A DNA stretch of 52,118 bases from Clostridiales bacterium (lineage in GTDB: Bacteria > Bacillota > Clostridia > Lachnospirales > Lachnospiraceae): positions 1 to 52,118 of the forward strand of contig JAQYAS010000050.1 of NCBI GenBank assembly GCA_029338615.1, in the 5' to 3' direction. The notes under the pieces are model-generated. The model made no database searches, was not told the DNA's origin, and saw nothing but the letters and a program-made list of their open reading frames with translations. Of the stretch, positions 8,532 through 17,325 are shown one piece after another. Each line of letters starts with the position of its first letter. Position 1 is the stretch's first letter. The translations under genes were made by a program, and so were the position numbers.

Positions 8532-10019
8532 CTAGATATTAAGGAATCCCTTAACCTCTGCCAGCATATCCTCCTTGTCACATACTGTGTCGTGGAGAAC
8601 CTTTGCTGATCTGATATCCTCTATAGCCTGAGGTACCTTTACGCCTGAGAGCTTCTCAAGCTCGTCAACGAGTTCAAAGTCTGTCTTGGAATCGTACTCA
8701 GGATCTATAGCGTTCATTACGCTTCTTGTGAACTTGTATGGGCTTGCTGTTGACGCGATGACTGTAGGTGTCTTATCACCTGTCTCTGCCACGTACTTGT
8801 CATATACTGTAGCTGCAACTGCTGTATGTGTATCGATGATATAATCATCTGACTCGTATACCTTCTTGATGGTAGCTGCTGTCTCTGCCTCTGTTGCATA
8901 TCCACCGTAGAACTCAGCAAGCTTTGCCTTCATATCGTCTGTTATGGTGTATACGCCATCTGTTGTGAGCTCCTTCATGAGCTCTGAGTTCTTCTCCGCA
9001 TCATTTCCAGCTATCTTGTATATCAGTCTCTCAAGGTTGCTTGAGATAAGGATATCCATTGATGGTGATGTTGTGAGTATGAACTCTCTGTTTCTATCGT
9101 ATGTTCCTGTCTGGAAGAAATCAAACAGAACCTTGTTGTCATTTGATGCACAGATAAACTTTGCGATTGGAAGTCCCATCTCCTTTGCATAGTATGCTGC
9201 AAGGATATTACCAAAGTTACCTGTTGGAACGTCCACGTTGATCTTGTCGCCTGCCTTGATGGTTCCGTCTGCCACAAGTCTTGTGTAAGCGTATACATAG
9301 TATACCATCTGAGGAACAAGACGTCCGATGTTGATTGAGTTTGCTGATGAGAACTGATATCCCTTCTCATCCATGTACTTTGCAAGCTCAGCATCTGAGA
9401 ACATCTTCTTAACACCTGTCTGGGCATCATCAAAGTTGCCTGTGATACCAACAACAAATGTATTGTCACCCTTCTGTGTAACCATCTGCTTCTCCTGGAT
9501 TGGGCTTACACCATGCTTTGGATAGAACACGATGATCTTTGTTCCAGGAACATCCGCAAATCCTGCAAGGGCAGCCTTACCGGTGTCACCTGACGTTGCT
9601 GTGAGGATGACGATCTCATTCTTTACGCCATTCTTCTTTGCCGATGTTGTGAGAAGGTATGGAAGGATTGAAAGTGCCATATCCTTGAATGCTATTGTTG
9701 ATCCATGGAAAAGCTCAAGATAATATGCTCCTGCCTTATTCACAAGTGGTGCTATAACCGGTGTATCAAACTTTGAATCATACGCTGAATTTATACAATG
9801 CTTAAGCTCGTCCTCTGTGAAGTCTGTGAACATGAGCTTCATAACCTCGTATGCAACCTGCTGATAGCTCATCTTTGCAAGATCTTCCAGAGACACATCA
9901 AGTGCTGGAATTGAATCCGGTACAAAGAGTCCACCCTCATTAGCAAGACCCTTGAGTATAGCCTGTGATGCTGTTGCTGTCTCATTTGCATTTCTTGTGC
10001 TTCTGTAGATAAGTTCCAT
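8532..10019 (-). CDS. thrC: Threonine synthase
   Basis: PLP enzyme converting O-phosphohomoserine to threonine. 495 residues, the longer yeast/E. coli-like form. The PLP lysine is Lys112 in HGSTIAFKDMALS, and a phosphate-binding loop is visible in TATSGDTGKAAL. The ATG at 10019 follows TTAAGGAGATTGGCAA. No homoserine kinase or dehydrogenase is adjacent. It has its own promoter (10107-10135) with a leader of about 80 nt in which I see no T-box elements. The downstream stop is 14 nt from the queD promoter. Confidence 0.96.
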   Translation of the reverse strand: MELIYRSTRNANETATASQAILKGLANEGGLFVPDSIPALDVSLEDLAKMSYQQVAYEVMKLMFTDFTEDELKHCINSAYDSKFDTPVIAPLVNKAGAYYLELFHGSTIAFKDMALSILPYLLTTSAKKNGVKNEIVILTATSGDTGKAALAGFADVPGTKIIVFYPKHGVSPIQEKQMVTQKGDNTFVVGITGNFDDAQTGVKKMFSDAELAKYMDEKGYQFSSANSINIGRLVPQMVYYVYAYTRLVADGTIKAGDKINVDVPTGNFGNILAAYYAKEMGLPIAKFICASNDNKVLFDFFQTGTYDRNREFILTTSPSMDILISSNLERLIYKIAGNDAEKNSELMKELTTDGVYTITDDMKAKLAEFYGGYATEAETAATIKKVYESDDYIIDTHTAVAATVYDKYVAETGDKTPTVIASTASPYKFTRSVMNAIDPEYDSKTDFELVDELEKLSGVKVPQAIEDIRSAKVLHDTVCDKEDMLAEVKGFLNI

Positions 10020-10106
10020 TTGCCAATCTCCTTAATAAATATATTTAATCATTTCGTTATGTACTAAGTCCAAATATCATATGTATTCCTACAAATAATC
10101 GTGTGC

Positions 10107-10135
10107 ATTATAACACAGCATTTTATAAAAAACAA
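10107..10135 (-). promoter_or_regulatory. thrC promoter
   Basis: TTGTTT (10130-10135), 17 nt, TATAAT (10107-10112) on the minus strand. Confidence 0.7.
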
Positions 10136-10188
10136 GCTATCGCTCATCGCATTCCTCTGCCACACACACTACTTATCCCGCCACATAT

Positions 10189-10216
10189 AAAAAACCCACC
10201 ATGAGGCGGGTTTTTT
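10189..10216 (-). terminator. Terminator after the 3D-domain gene
   Basis: Minus strand AAAAAACCCGCC, loop TCAT, GGTGGGTTTTTT. The one non-Watson-Crick position is a G-U pair on the minus transcript but an A-C mismatch on plus, so it is built for minus-strand transcription. Confidence 0.9.
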
Positions 10217-10249
10217 ATATATTCTGTATGCTATTTCTGCTATTATTTA

Positions 10250-11110
10250 TTACTTTACATATACATCATAATATCCTGTTGCAAAGTTAAGTGCTGCCTG
10301 ATGATTTGAAAAATAGATATCAAGATGATTACCGTTGATTGCACCGCCTCTGTCCTGAACTGTATATGTATGTCCATCAACTATAAGCTCTGTACCAAAC
10401 TCAAAATTGCTTGGTGCTGCACATGTAACGCCCTCAACCGCAGGTGCTCCTGAAGCTGTTGTCGGATTATCCATGTTGCTGTACTCTCCACAGCAGATTG
10501 GACATGGGCAATATGCTGTGATCCAGAATGAACCAAGATATGTACCTGTTGCTTCTCCATTCACATAAATAACCTTGTCTTCAGGAAGTCCGTCTGTTGA
10601 CTTCTCTGTAGATGGATCTACAGAGATCTCATCATCAGGAAGGCCCGATGCTGACTTGTCATCTGAAATAACTACCATCTCTGTTGTAGGCTCTGCATCA
10701 GCAAGTGCTGCTGACGTGGCAGCCTCTGTTGCAGCTTCTGTTGTCACTGACAATCCGCCACCACTTATAGCTGTCGCCTGACGTCTGGTCGTTTTCTTAC
10801 TTGAAAGAGCCACAGAGCCAGTTTTGTTTATATCTGAAAGTGTTCCTGCATCCGCATAGTCTACTGAAGCGGCTGTTGCATCCTCATAATCTGCTGTACT
10901 ATCTGCAAATAATGTATTTCCTGCTGTTGCAATTGAAACGGCTCTGCCTTTGGATGATACCATACTGTCATCTGAAGCGATAACTGTATATGACGAAATT
11001 CCAACTGCAAGGAGCACTGCTCCAATACTTATCTTCTTTACGTTGTCCTTCAATGATGTCTTCTTTAGTTTCTGTGATTTCATACTAGATGAATCTGAAA
11101 ACTTTTGCAT
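10250..11110 (-). CDS. Secreted 3D-domain cell-wall protein
   Basis: 286 residues. A basic N terminus (KSQKLKKTSLKDNVKK) is followed by a hydrophobic signal/anchor segment (about 28-46), then a low-complexity Ala/Thr/Ser-rich linker to about 190, then a C-terminal 3D domain. The domain shows WITAYCPCPICCGEYSN and ends with VQDRGGAINGNHLDIYFSN, carrying the Asp residues that name the family. 3D domains share the double-psi barrel of MltA/RlpA-type lytic transglycosylases, so peptidoglycan cleavage or remodelling is the inferred role. Start supported by AAGGAGAAAAGGTT. It has its own promoter and terminator and is monocistronic. Confidence 0.88.
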   Translation of the reverse strand: MQKFSDSSSMKSQKLKKTSLKDNVKKISIGAVLLAVGISSYTVIASDDSMVSSKGRAVSIATAGNTLFADSTADYEDATAASVDYADAGTLSDINKTGSVALSSKKTTRRQATAISGGGLSVTTEAATEAATSAALADAEPTTEMVVISDDKSASGLPDDEISVDPSTEKSTDGLPEDKVIYVNGEATGTYLGSFWITAYCPCPICCGEYSNMDNPTTASGAPAVEGVTCAAPSNFEFGTELIVDGHTYTVQDRGGAINGNHLDIYFSNHQAALNFATGYYDVYVK

Positions 11111-11133
11111 AACCTTTTCTCCTTAATTTCTTT

Positions 11134-11160
11134 ACGGTTTCAGAATTGTTACAAAACCGT
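11134..11160 (-). other. Leader hairpin of the 3D-domain gene
   Basis: Perfect 7-bp arms ACGGTTT/AAACCGT around a 13-nt loop, between the promoter (11182-11210) and the start codon (11110). No U-tract follows. Function unknown. Confidence 0.5.
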
Positions 11161-11181
11161 TAAAATTTAACTCATGACGTT

Positions 11182-11210
11182 ATTATAATCTCTGTCAAAA
11201 GAAAGGTCAA
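11182..11210 (-). promoter_or_regulatory. Promoter of the 3D-domain gene
   Basis: TTGACC (11205-11210), 17 nt, TATAAT (11182-11187) on the minus strand; near consensus. Confidence 0.8.
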
Positions 11211-11436
11211 GCAATGTGACTATTTTTATGTATTGTGCACAAGTACAGTATTCTCTTTATTTTTGTTAATGTAAAAATGCTACATTTTTTATGTTTGTTT
11301 TTGTATGTATTGCACATTTTATAGATGTAACAATTTTGAAACATATTGGCAAGTTGTATATTTTGCCTTTACAAAAGTTAAGAATTTCTTCAGATTTTAT
11401 TACATATTATTGTTTTTATGTAAACTTATTTACATA
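11211..11436. other. AT-rich intergenic stretch with a small palindrome
   Basis: I see no gene here. The end next to the dusB stop holds TATGTAAA-CTTA-TTTACATA (11417-11436). It lacks a U-tract on the minus strand, so it is not a clear terminator. Confidence 0.4.
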
Positions 11437-12390
11437 TTATACTGGAAAACTTTCCTCCCAGGAATCCATCAAATCCTCAAGTTCAGAGTAACTTTCAACT
11501 CCATTTACCTGGTTTCTTAATCTTGCAGAATCATACATTCCCACAGAATACCACGCCACATGTTTTCTCATTTCATGTATGCCGGTATATTCTCCCTTGA
11601 ATTCCACCATCAATCTGGCATGTCTTAGTATCGTTTGCTTAACTTCGTGTATACTTGGACGCGGAGGTATCTCTCCATATTGCATGTAATACTTTATCTC
11701 ATTAAATATCCATGGATTACCCCTGGCTCCACGACCTATCATAAATCCATCACATTTTGTCTGTTCCTTCATATCTATAATGTCCTGTGGAGTCATTATA
11801 TCTCCATTACCTATAACAGGTATACTGCACACCTGCTTCACCCTTGCAATTACTCCCCAGTCAGCATGTCCCTGATAATACTGCTGCCTGGTTCTTCCAT
11901 GCACTGCCACAGCTGCAGCTCCGCTTTCCTGTGCTATATGAGCTATCTCAGGTGCATTTATATGTTCTGCATCAAACCCGCTGCGGATCTTTATTGTAAG
12001 CGGTATATTGATAGCATTTGCAATCGCCTCTACTATCTTCCCTACAAGCAGCGGATCCTTCATCAGCGCAGATCCCTCCCCATTGTTTACCACTTTGGGA
12101 ACAGGACATCCCATGTTAACATCTATAAACGAATATCCGTTTCCCTCTATACGTCTTGCCATCTCTGCCATGATCTCAGGATCAGATCCAAATAACTGCA
12201 ATCCAAATGGCTTCTCACGTTCATCCATTGCCAAAAGAGGTTTTGTGTTCTTATTGTTATAATATATTGCCTTGGCGCTGACCATTTCGCTGTACAGGAT
12301 ATCACACCCCTGTTCCTTGCATAAAAGACGAAATGGCTGGTCACATACACCAGCCATCGGCGCCAGGATCAATTTATTCTTAAAATCCAT
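11437..12390 (-). CDS. dusB: tRNA-dihydrouridine synthase, DusB type
   Basis: Flavoenzyme reducing uridines in the tRNA D-loop. 317 residues from the ATG at 12390, in a TIM-barrel family opening with KLILAPMAGVCDQPFR. The catalytic cysteine is Cys95 in VNMGCPVPKVV. KIRSGFD, AVHGRTRQQYYQG and GNGDI match FMN/tRNA-binding segments of the family. I prefer 12390 over the ATG at 12402 because GGAGA sits 5 nt before it. Last gene of the dapB-coaX-dusB run; it follows coaX by 45 nt. Confidence 0.94.
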   Translation of the reverse strand: MDFKNKLILAPMAGVCDQPFRLLCKEQGCDILYSEMVSAKAIYYNNKNTKPLLAMDEREKPFGLQLFGSDPEIMAEMARRIEGNGYSFIDVNMGCPVPKVVNNGEGSALMKDPLLVGKIVEAIANAINIPLTIKIRSGFDAEHINAPEIAHIAQESGAAAVAVHGRTRQQYYQGHADWGVIARVKQVCSIPVIGNGDIMTPQDIIDMKEQTKCDGFMIGRGARGNPWIFNEIKYYMQYGEIPPRPSIHEVKQTILRHARLMVEFKGEYTGIHEMRKHVAWYSVGMYDSARLRNQVNGVESYSELEDLMDSWEESFPV

Positions 12391-12435
12391 AAATGTCTCC
12401 ATTGCTTCTATAATAATATTATATTGTCTTTCGAC

Positions 12436-13203
12436 CTATTTCTGCTTGTCCATTATCAGTCTAAGACCATGCAGAGTAAGATCCGGATCATACACATCTA
12501 TACAATCTGTATTCTCATAAATCATCTTACCCAGTCCTCCGGTTGCCACAACCTTCATATTGCTGAGTCCTGATTCCTTCTTCATACGTCTGACTATATA
12601 CTCAGTCTGCCCTATGTAACCCATGCATACACCGGCCTGCATGCTGGATATTGTATCCTTGCACAATATTGTATCTGGAACCTTAATCTCTATCTCAGGA
12701 AGTTTCGCAGTACCTGTCCACAACGCATTTGCAATCAGTCTTATACCCGGAGATGTGACCTCTGCTTCGAACACACCATCTGAGTTAATGAGATCATACG
12801 TTGTTGCTGTTCCAAAATCCACTGTAAGCACCGGACCGCCATAAATGTGATACGCAGCTACAGCGTCAACTATTCTGTCTGCACCCAGCTGTTTCGGATT
12901 AGGCAGTGCTATGTTGATTCCTGTCCGGATTCCAGGTTCTACTATAAGTGGTGTTATTCCAAAATACTTCTTTATTCCATTGACCAGAGAATGCATGATC
13001 TTTGGAACGACCGAAGCAATTATAACCTCATCAATAACATCGGTTGACAATTGTCTCATTCTCAACCAGTCACACAAGAACACACCATACTCATCTGAGG
13101 TTCGTGATATACCTGTGGTCATTCGAAACGTCTTCTCAAGCTTTTCTCCATCAAACAGTCCTATAGTGATATTTGTATTTCCTGCATCAATAGCAAACAA
13201 CAT
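12436..13203 (-). CDS. coaX: Type III pantothenate kinase
   Basis: First step of coenzyme A synthesis, phosphorylating pantothenate. 255 residues, ASKHA fold, with the N-terminal phosphate loop [19 protein letters not shown], the GADRIVDA segment that carries the catalytic Asp, and [12 protein letters not shown]. CoaX enzymes are not feedback-inhibited by CoA (family knowledge). The start has a GGAAAAG site. It sits 41 nt after the small conserved gene and before dusB. Confidence 0.95.
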   Translation of the reverse strand: MLFAIDAGNTNITIGLFDGEKLEKTFRMTTGISRTSDEYGVFLCDWLRMRQLSTDVIDEVIIASVVPKIMHSLVNGIKKYFGITPLIVEPGIRTGINIALPNPKQLGADRIVDAVAAYHIYGGPVLTVDFGTATTYDLINSDGVFEAEVTSPGIRLIANALWTGTAKLPEIEIKVPDTILCKDTISSMQAGVCMGYIGQTEYIVRRMKKESGLSNMKVVATGGLGKMIYENTDCIDVYDPDLTLHGLRLIMDKQK

Positions 13204-13244
13204 GGCTTACTTTTCCTTCCTGATCATTCTATAATAATTATTCC

Positions 13245-13604
13245 TTATACCAGACTATTTATATCTACACCCTGTATAAAAATCTTGTAAAACAGTTCCA
13301 GGCTCTGGAACAGTTCTTTCTTCTCATTCTGTATTTTCTTTACCTTTAGACCACACCCGATATCGTCAAACAAAAGATCGTCCTCCAATGCCCTGGTCTG
13401 TATCTTCAAATTGCCCGCATCGTCAAATACTAGCATGAATATTCCACCAACTTCCTGCGTAAACGCACCACACATAGCATGCAGTTCATCTTTGATCTCG
13501 TCCGGGAGTTTTGAAAAATCCTTATTTAGATAAAACTTCTGATTATATATGGAACTGGCACACAGTACCAATTCACCAGCCTCTGTTCTTGTTGATATAT
13601 CCAT
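13245..13604 (-). CDS. Small conserved protein, DUF6145-like
   Basis: 119 residues, acidic, no signal peptide or membrane segment. It resembles, from memory, a Lachnospiraceae family annotated as DUF6145, with a pattern like LCA..YN.KFY....F..LP..I.DELH.MC..FT.EVGGIF and a conserved EDDLLFDDIGCGLK segment followed by a charged helix. No function is known to me. It starts 9 nt after dapB with a TAGGAG site that overlaps the dapB stop, so it is almost certainly cotranscribed with dapB and coaX. Confidence 0.75.
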   Translation of the reverse strand: MDISTRTEAGELVLCASSIYNQKFYLNKDFSKLPDEIKDELHAMCGAFTQEVGGIFMLVFDDAGNLKIQTRALEDDLLFDDIGCGLKVKKIQNEKKELFQSLELFYKIFIQGVDINSLV

Positions 13605-13613
13605 ATTATACTC

Positions 13614-14369
13614 CTAACCGATCACATCAGCCATATCATACATTCCTGCAGGCTTGTCCTTAAGGAATTTCGCAGCCTCCACAGCTCCCTTTGCAAATAC
13701 CGATTTTGAGTATGCTGTATGCTTGAATTCTATAACTTCATCAATTCCTGCAAATATAACTTCATGCTCTCCTACTATTGTGCCGCCTCTCACTGCGGAA
13801 ATCCCAAGTTCCTTCTTGTCCCTCTTCTTTCTCACCTGACTCCTGTCATACACATACTCATACTGCTCATCACAGGCCTCATTGATAGAATCTGCAAGTG
13901 CAAGTGCTGTACCCGATGGCGCATCAACCTTTTGGTTATGATGTTTCTCCACTATCTCTATATCATATCCGGCCGGTGAGAATACTTTTGCCGCATCCTT
14001 AAGCAGTTTCATAAGTGTGTTGATGCCCAGAGACATATTCGCCGACTTGAGCACTGCAACCTTTGTGCTGGCATCCTTTACATTTGCCAACTGCGTCTCC
14101 GAAAGTCCTGTAGTACAAAGAACTATAGGAGTCTGCGTTCTTACACCATATTCCAGTAGCTTGTCAACGGCCACTGCTGCTGCAAAATCTATTATTACAT
14201 CAGCATCAACGTCACATGTATCTATATCTGTAAATACTGGATATCCATTATCCCTGTTATCCACAACATCTATTCCTGCCACTATCTCAACATCCGGATC
14301 ATTTGCTGCTATTCCGGTTATAACCTGTCCCATCTTACCATTACATCCATGCATGATAACTTTTACCAT
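13614..14369 (-). CDS. dapB: 4-hydroxy-tetrahydrodipicolinate reductase
   Basis: NAD(P)H-dependent second step of the lysine/diaminopimelate branch, acting after DapA. 251 residues from the ATG at 14369, chosen because GGAGG lies 9 nt upstream; an earlier in-frame ATG at 14393 has no such site. The Rossmann motif is VIMHGCNGKMGQVI and the substrate loop is EKHHNQKVDAPSGTA. The gene has its own candidate promoter (14447-14475), so it may be less tied to the lysine riboswitch than dapA. Confidence 0.96.
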   Translation of the reverse strand: MVKVIMHGCNGKMGQVITGIAANDPDVEIVAGIDVVDNRDNGYPVFTDIDTCDVDADVIIDFAAAVAVDKLLEYGVRTQTPIVLCTTGLSETQLANVKDASTKVAVLKSANMSLGINTLMKLLKDAAKVFSPAGYDIEIVEKHHNQKVDAPSGTALALADSINEACDEQYEYVYDRSQVRKKRDKKELGISAVRGGTIVGEHEVIFAGIDEVIEFKHTAYSKSVFAKGAVEAAKFLKDKPAGMYDMADVIG

Positions 14370-14446
14370 TTGATCATTCCTCCATCTATTCATATGTATA
14401 TTGTATTTTTATCTATTATTCCTATTACAACCTGAACATGTACAAC

Positions 14447-14475
14447 ATTTTACACATTTGAAGTCTATTGTGCAA
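14447..14475 (-). promoter_or_regulatory. Candidate dapB promoter
   Basis: TTGCAC (14470-14475), 17 nt, TAAAAT (14447-14452) on the minus strand. Confidence 0.55.
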
Positions 14476-14533
14476 TGGTTATATACATTTTAAGCCGTTT
14501 TTACTGCATTCCCGTATCTTATTTCCCCAACTT

Positions 14534-14568
14534 AAAATGTCTGCCGTCACTCGGACCGCAGACATTTT
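14534..14568 (-). terminator. Hairpin after dapA, probable terminator
   Basis: Perfect 11-bp arms AAAATGTCTGC/GCAGACATTTT around a 13-nt loop, 29 nt past the dapA stop. The U-tract on the minus strand is short (TTTTAAG), so termination may be partial. Confidence 0.55.
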
Positions 14569-14596
14569 GTTCTTCACTATGATTTATATGGATGTT

Positions 14597-15481
14597 CTAG
14601 AGTACTCCATATTCTTCCATAGCTTTCTTTAATCTCTCCACATTCTGTGGCTCCATCTCTGTAAGCGGCATTCTGAGTGTTCCGCCACACATACCAAGAA
14701 GTTCAACAGCCTTCTTTACTGGAATAGGATTTACCTCACAGAACAATGCATTGCAAAGATCTATTGCCTTAAGCTGCAGGTCAAGGCTTCCCTGAACGTC
14801 ACCGTCAAGATACTTCTGTACCATATCATGCACATCTTCCGGTATGATATTTGCTGTTACAGAGATAACACCCTTTCCGCCAAGAGCAAGAAGAGGTACA
14901 ACCTGATCATCATTTCCAGAATATATATCTATACAGCCCTTTGCAAGGCTTGCAAGCTTTACAACCTGACTTATGTTTCCTGATGCTTCTTTGATTCCCA
15001 CAATGTTATCTACGTTCTGTGCAAGATAAATTGCTGTTTCAGGCTGGATATTGCATCCCGTACGTGATGGTACGTTGTACAGAATGATCGGTATATTTAC
15101 CGAATTGGCAACGGCTGTAAAATGAGCTATAAGCCCCTTCTGTGTCGCCTTATTATAGTAAGGTGTAACAACCAGGAGTCCGTCTACTCCATAACTCTCA
15201 GCCTCTGTTGATAAATATATTGCAGTAGCTGTACAATTTGAGCCTGTGCCTGCTATAACCTTTATTCTATGATCGGCAAACTCCACACACTTTTTTACGC
15301 ACTCCAGATGCTCTTCATGAGAAAGTGTAGATGCCTCTCCTGTTGTACCACATATTACAATCGCATCTGTTTTATGAGCAACATGAAACTCTACAAGCTC
15401 TTTAAGCTTATCAAAATCCACATCTCCATTCTCCAGAAATGGTGTTACAAGTGCAACTGCTGAACCAGTAAAAATTGACAT
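14597..15481 (-). CDS. dapA: 4-hydroxy-tetrahydrodipicolinate synthase
   Basis: Condenses pyruvate with aspartate semialdehyde, the entry to diaminopimelate (cell wall) and lysine. 294 residues, normal for the family. The Schiff-base lysine is Lys164 (VGIKEASGN), with Tyr135 and Arg140 in LYNVPSRTG and the GTTGEA motif at 45-50. The start at 15481 has GGAGG 8 nt upstream. The reading frame stays open to 15571, but that stretch is the riboswitch terminator, not coding. Control by the lysine riboswitch at 15528-15745 is expected. Confidence 0.97.
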   Translation of the reverse strand: MSIFTGSAVALVTPFLENGDVDFDKLKELVEFHVAHKTDAIVICGTTGEASTLSHEEHLECVKKCVEFADHRIKVIAGTGSNCTATAIYLSTEAESYGVDGLLVVTPYYNKATQKGLIAHFTAVANSVNIPIILYNVPSRTGCNIQPETAIYLAQNVDNIVGIKEASGNISQVVKLASLAKGCIDIYSGNDDQVVPLLALGGKGVISVTANIIPEDVHDMVQKYLDGDVQGSLDLQLKAIDLCNALFCEVNPIPVKKAVELLGMCGGTLRMPLTEMEPQNVERLKKAMEEYGVL

Positions 15482-15527
15482 ATTGTCGTCCTCCTTAAAA
15501 TATAGTCGATACAATATAGCATTTTCA

Positions 15528-15558
15528 TAAAAAATGGGCTGGCAAAAAGCCAACCCAT
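15528..15558 (-). terminator. Expression-platform terminator of the lysine riboswitch
   Basis: ATGGGTTGGC/GCCAGCCCAT, a 10-bp stem with one G-U and a T5 loop, followed by TTTTTT on the minus strand. It lies between the aptamer and the dapA ribosome binding site. Confidence 0.88.
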
Positions 15559-15577
15559 AAAAACATCTCATTCTTAT

Positions 15578-15745
15578 AAGTAGCTCTCCATCCTACGATG
15601 ACAGTCATACAGCTATTAACTGCACAACCAGCAATAAATTTCATGGATAATCTATCACTTCGGCGGTATTCCCTTTTCACTGACATCACCTGCATCCACA
15701 TACATCAATCAGTGTACTATTAAATCCCGCGCCTCTACTATATTG
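15578..15745 (-). promoter_or_regulatory. Lysine riboswitch (L-box) aptamer
   Basis: On the minus strand the conserved L-box blocks occur in order: GTAGAGGCGCG near the 5' end, GATGTCAGTGAAAAGGG, TACCGCCGAAG, GCTGGTTGTGCAG, CTGTATGACTGTCATC, and the closing GGATGGAGAGCTAC. The 5' GTAG and 3' CTAC ends can pair. A near-consensus promoter lies just upstream, and a terminator plus dapA follow. Lysine binding should switch dapA off. Confidence 0.92.
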
Positions 15746-15771
15746 TATTCAGTTAAACCTTAGATAGTGTT

Positions 15772-15800
15772 ACTATATCACCCGCAAAATATATTGTCAA
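15772..15800 (-). promoter_or_regulatory. Promoter of the lysine riboswitch-dapA unit
   Basis: TTGACA (15795-15800), 17 nt, TATAGT (15772-15777) on the minus strand, just below the stop of the SSB-like gene. Confidence 0.85.
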
Positions 15801-15809
15801 TATGAAAAG

Positions 15810-16442
15810 TTATTCCAGACACTCCATTTTGCTGACCGATACCTCATATGCAATCTTACTTATCACTTGATCATTGTCTATCCTCTTCTGATACTCGCGA
15901 CTCTGTATACGTCCCCATATCGCAACATGTTCTCCAACCTGAAGTTTGCCCGCAAATCTGGCGTTTCTTCCCCAGCATATACACGGAATATAGTCACTCT
16001 TTCCATACGCCCTGTTGACTGCCAGCAATACATCTGCTATCTCTCTTCCAAGAGGTGTCATCCTGTATACAGGTGCCTTGCATATGTACCCATCAAGATA
16101 TATCTGGTTCGGTTTGTTTTCTTCCTCCGCATCCTCATCATCCATCGGCTCTATCTCCCTCACAAACACAGACAATATCAGGCGGTTTCTAGTCTCCTCA
16201 TGCTTATTATAGGATCTAAACTGCCCCTTTGCCATGATCTTCTCACCGATATGAGATTCATTTACGTCAAACAGCCTGTCAGATACCATAAGAGGAATGA
16301 TATCATAGGCATCACTCAGTCTGCTGACCATAAGATCCACCATATAGAATCCCTCTCCGAATATTTCGTGGCTGAATGTAAATTCAGATGCTATCTCTCC
16401 TGCCACCACTACCTGATTGTTGTTCAATGTTTTTTCAGTCAT
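15810..16442 (-). CDS. SSB-like protein with two OB folds
   Basis: 210 residues from the ATG at 16442, which has GGAGG 8 nt upstream. The N-terminal half (to about residue 100) and the C-terminal half (from NQIYLDGYI) each look like an OB fold. The second is clearly SSB-like: GYICKAPVYRMTPLGREIAD, then IPCICWGRNA, then VGEHVAIWGRIQSREY. The acidic linker (DDEDAEEEN) separates them, and there is no acidic DDIPF-type C-terminal tail as in housekeeping SSB. It probably binds single-stranded nucleic acid. It is separated by 82 nt from the TrmH-family methylase, in the group with dnaE. Confidence 0.75.
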   Translation of the reverse strand: MTEKTLNNNQVVVAGEIASEFTFSHEIFGEGFYMVDLMVSRLSDAYDIIPLMVSDRLFDVNESHIGEKIMAKGQFRSYNKHEETRNRLILSVFVREIEPMDDEDAEEENKPNQIYLDGYICKAPVYRMTPLGREIADVLLAVNRAYGKSDYIPCICWGRNARFAGKLQVGEHVAIWGRIQSREYQKRIDNDQVISKIAYEVSVSKMECLE

Positions 16443-16524
16443 ATTTTCTCCCTCCGTTATAACAAACTTTTGCATACTCTAAAAGTTATGCTGGTATGTT
16501 CAAAAATATGCTGTCTTCTTTAAT

Positions 16525-17325
16525 CTAGTTTTGTCGTGCACTTTTTCGCTGTCTCATGGCTTCATACGACAAAAGAGTTGCAGAAATCGCCGCATTTAAC
16601 GACTCCACTTTCCCATCCATTGGTATTCGAAGCAGCTCATCCGCCTCATTCGATACATTTTGTGACAGGCCATTTCCCTCGTTGCCGATCAGGAATGCTG
16701 TCTTATGTGGTATCTGTATATCATACAGGTCATCACCGTCCAAATGTGCACCATATACCACCACACCTCTATGTTTCAGCTGTCTGACAGTCTCCACAAG
16801 ATCATCACTTACAACAAAAGGAACTCTGAATATTGCTCCCATCGTAGACCTCACCACCTTGGGATTATATGGATCACATGAACCATTACCTATTATGAGC
16901 GCGGTAACGCCCGCAGCCTCTGCACTTCTGAATATCGTCCCCATATTTCCCGGATCCTGCAATGTCTCAAGCACCAGATAAACCTCATAATCCCTATCAT
17001 TATAAATCATGTCTAAAGTATAATGCGCGCATCTCACCACAGCCATACATCCCTGAGGAGTCTTTGTCTGGGATATGGCAGCAAATACAGTGTCTTTCAT
17101 CACCACTGTTTTGTCTGACACCCCCATCTCGTGCAAAAGTTTATTATTTTCGTCATAAAACGACTCAGAAAGATATATTTCTCTGACCCTTTCCACGGGT
17201 ATCTCCCTGAACATCCTGATACCCTCAACAACAAATACATCCTCTTCTCTTCTGAATCCCGAATCACGATTGATCTTATTTATCCATTTTACCCTTGGAT
17301 TATTGTTAGAAGTTATTATGTCCAC
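16525..17325 (-). CDS. TrmH-family (SpoU) RNA 2'-O-methyltransferase
   Basis: 266 residues. An N-terminal substrate-binding region (NNPRVKWINKINRDSGFRRE, then VVEGIRMFRE) precedes the knotted SPOUT domain with its three motifs: LETLQDPGNMGTIFRSAEAA, GNEGNGLS and IPMDGKVESLNAAIS. The target is probably rRNA (RlmB/YsgA-like), but which base cannot be told. The GTG start directly abuts the dnaE TAA, and its ribosome binding site (AAGGAG) lies within the last dnaE codons, so translation is likely coupled to dnaE. Confidence 0.9.
   Translation of the reverse strand: MDIITSNNNPRVKWINKINRDSGFRREEDVFVVEGIRMFREIPVERVREIYLSESFYDENNKLLHEMGVSDKTVVMKDTVFAAISQTKTPQGCMAVVRCAHYTLDMIYNDRDYEVYLVLETLQDPGNMGTIFRSAEAAGVTALIIGNGSCDPYNPKVVRSTMGAIFRVPFVVSDDLVETVRQLKHRGVVVYGAHLDGDDLYDIQIPHKTAFLIGNEGNGLSQNVSNEADELLRIPMDGKVESLNAAISATLLSYEAMRQRKSARQN

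Noticed and set aside
10020-10106. T-box in the thrC leader
   Set aside because: No AGGGTGGNACCGCG-like antiterminator block or long stem I structure is present in about 85 nt.
15482-15571. N-terminal extension of dapA to an upstream start
   Set aside because: The extension would translate the riboswitch terminator and its U-tract. The GGAGG site and family length support the start at 15481.
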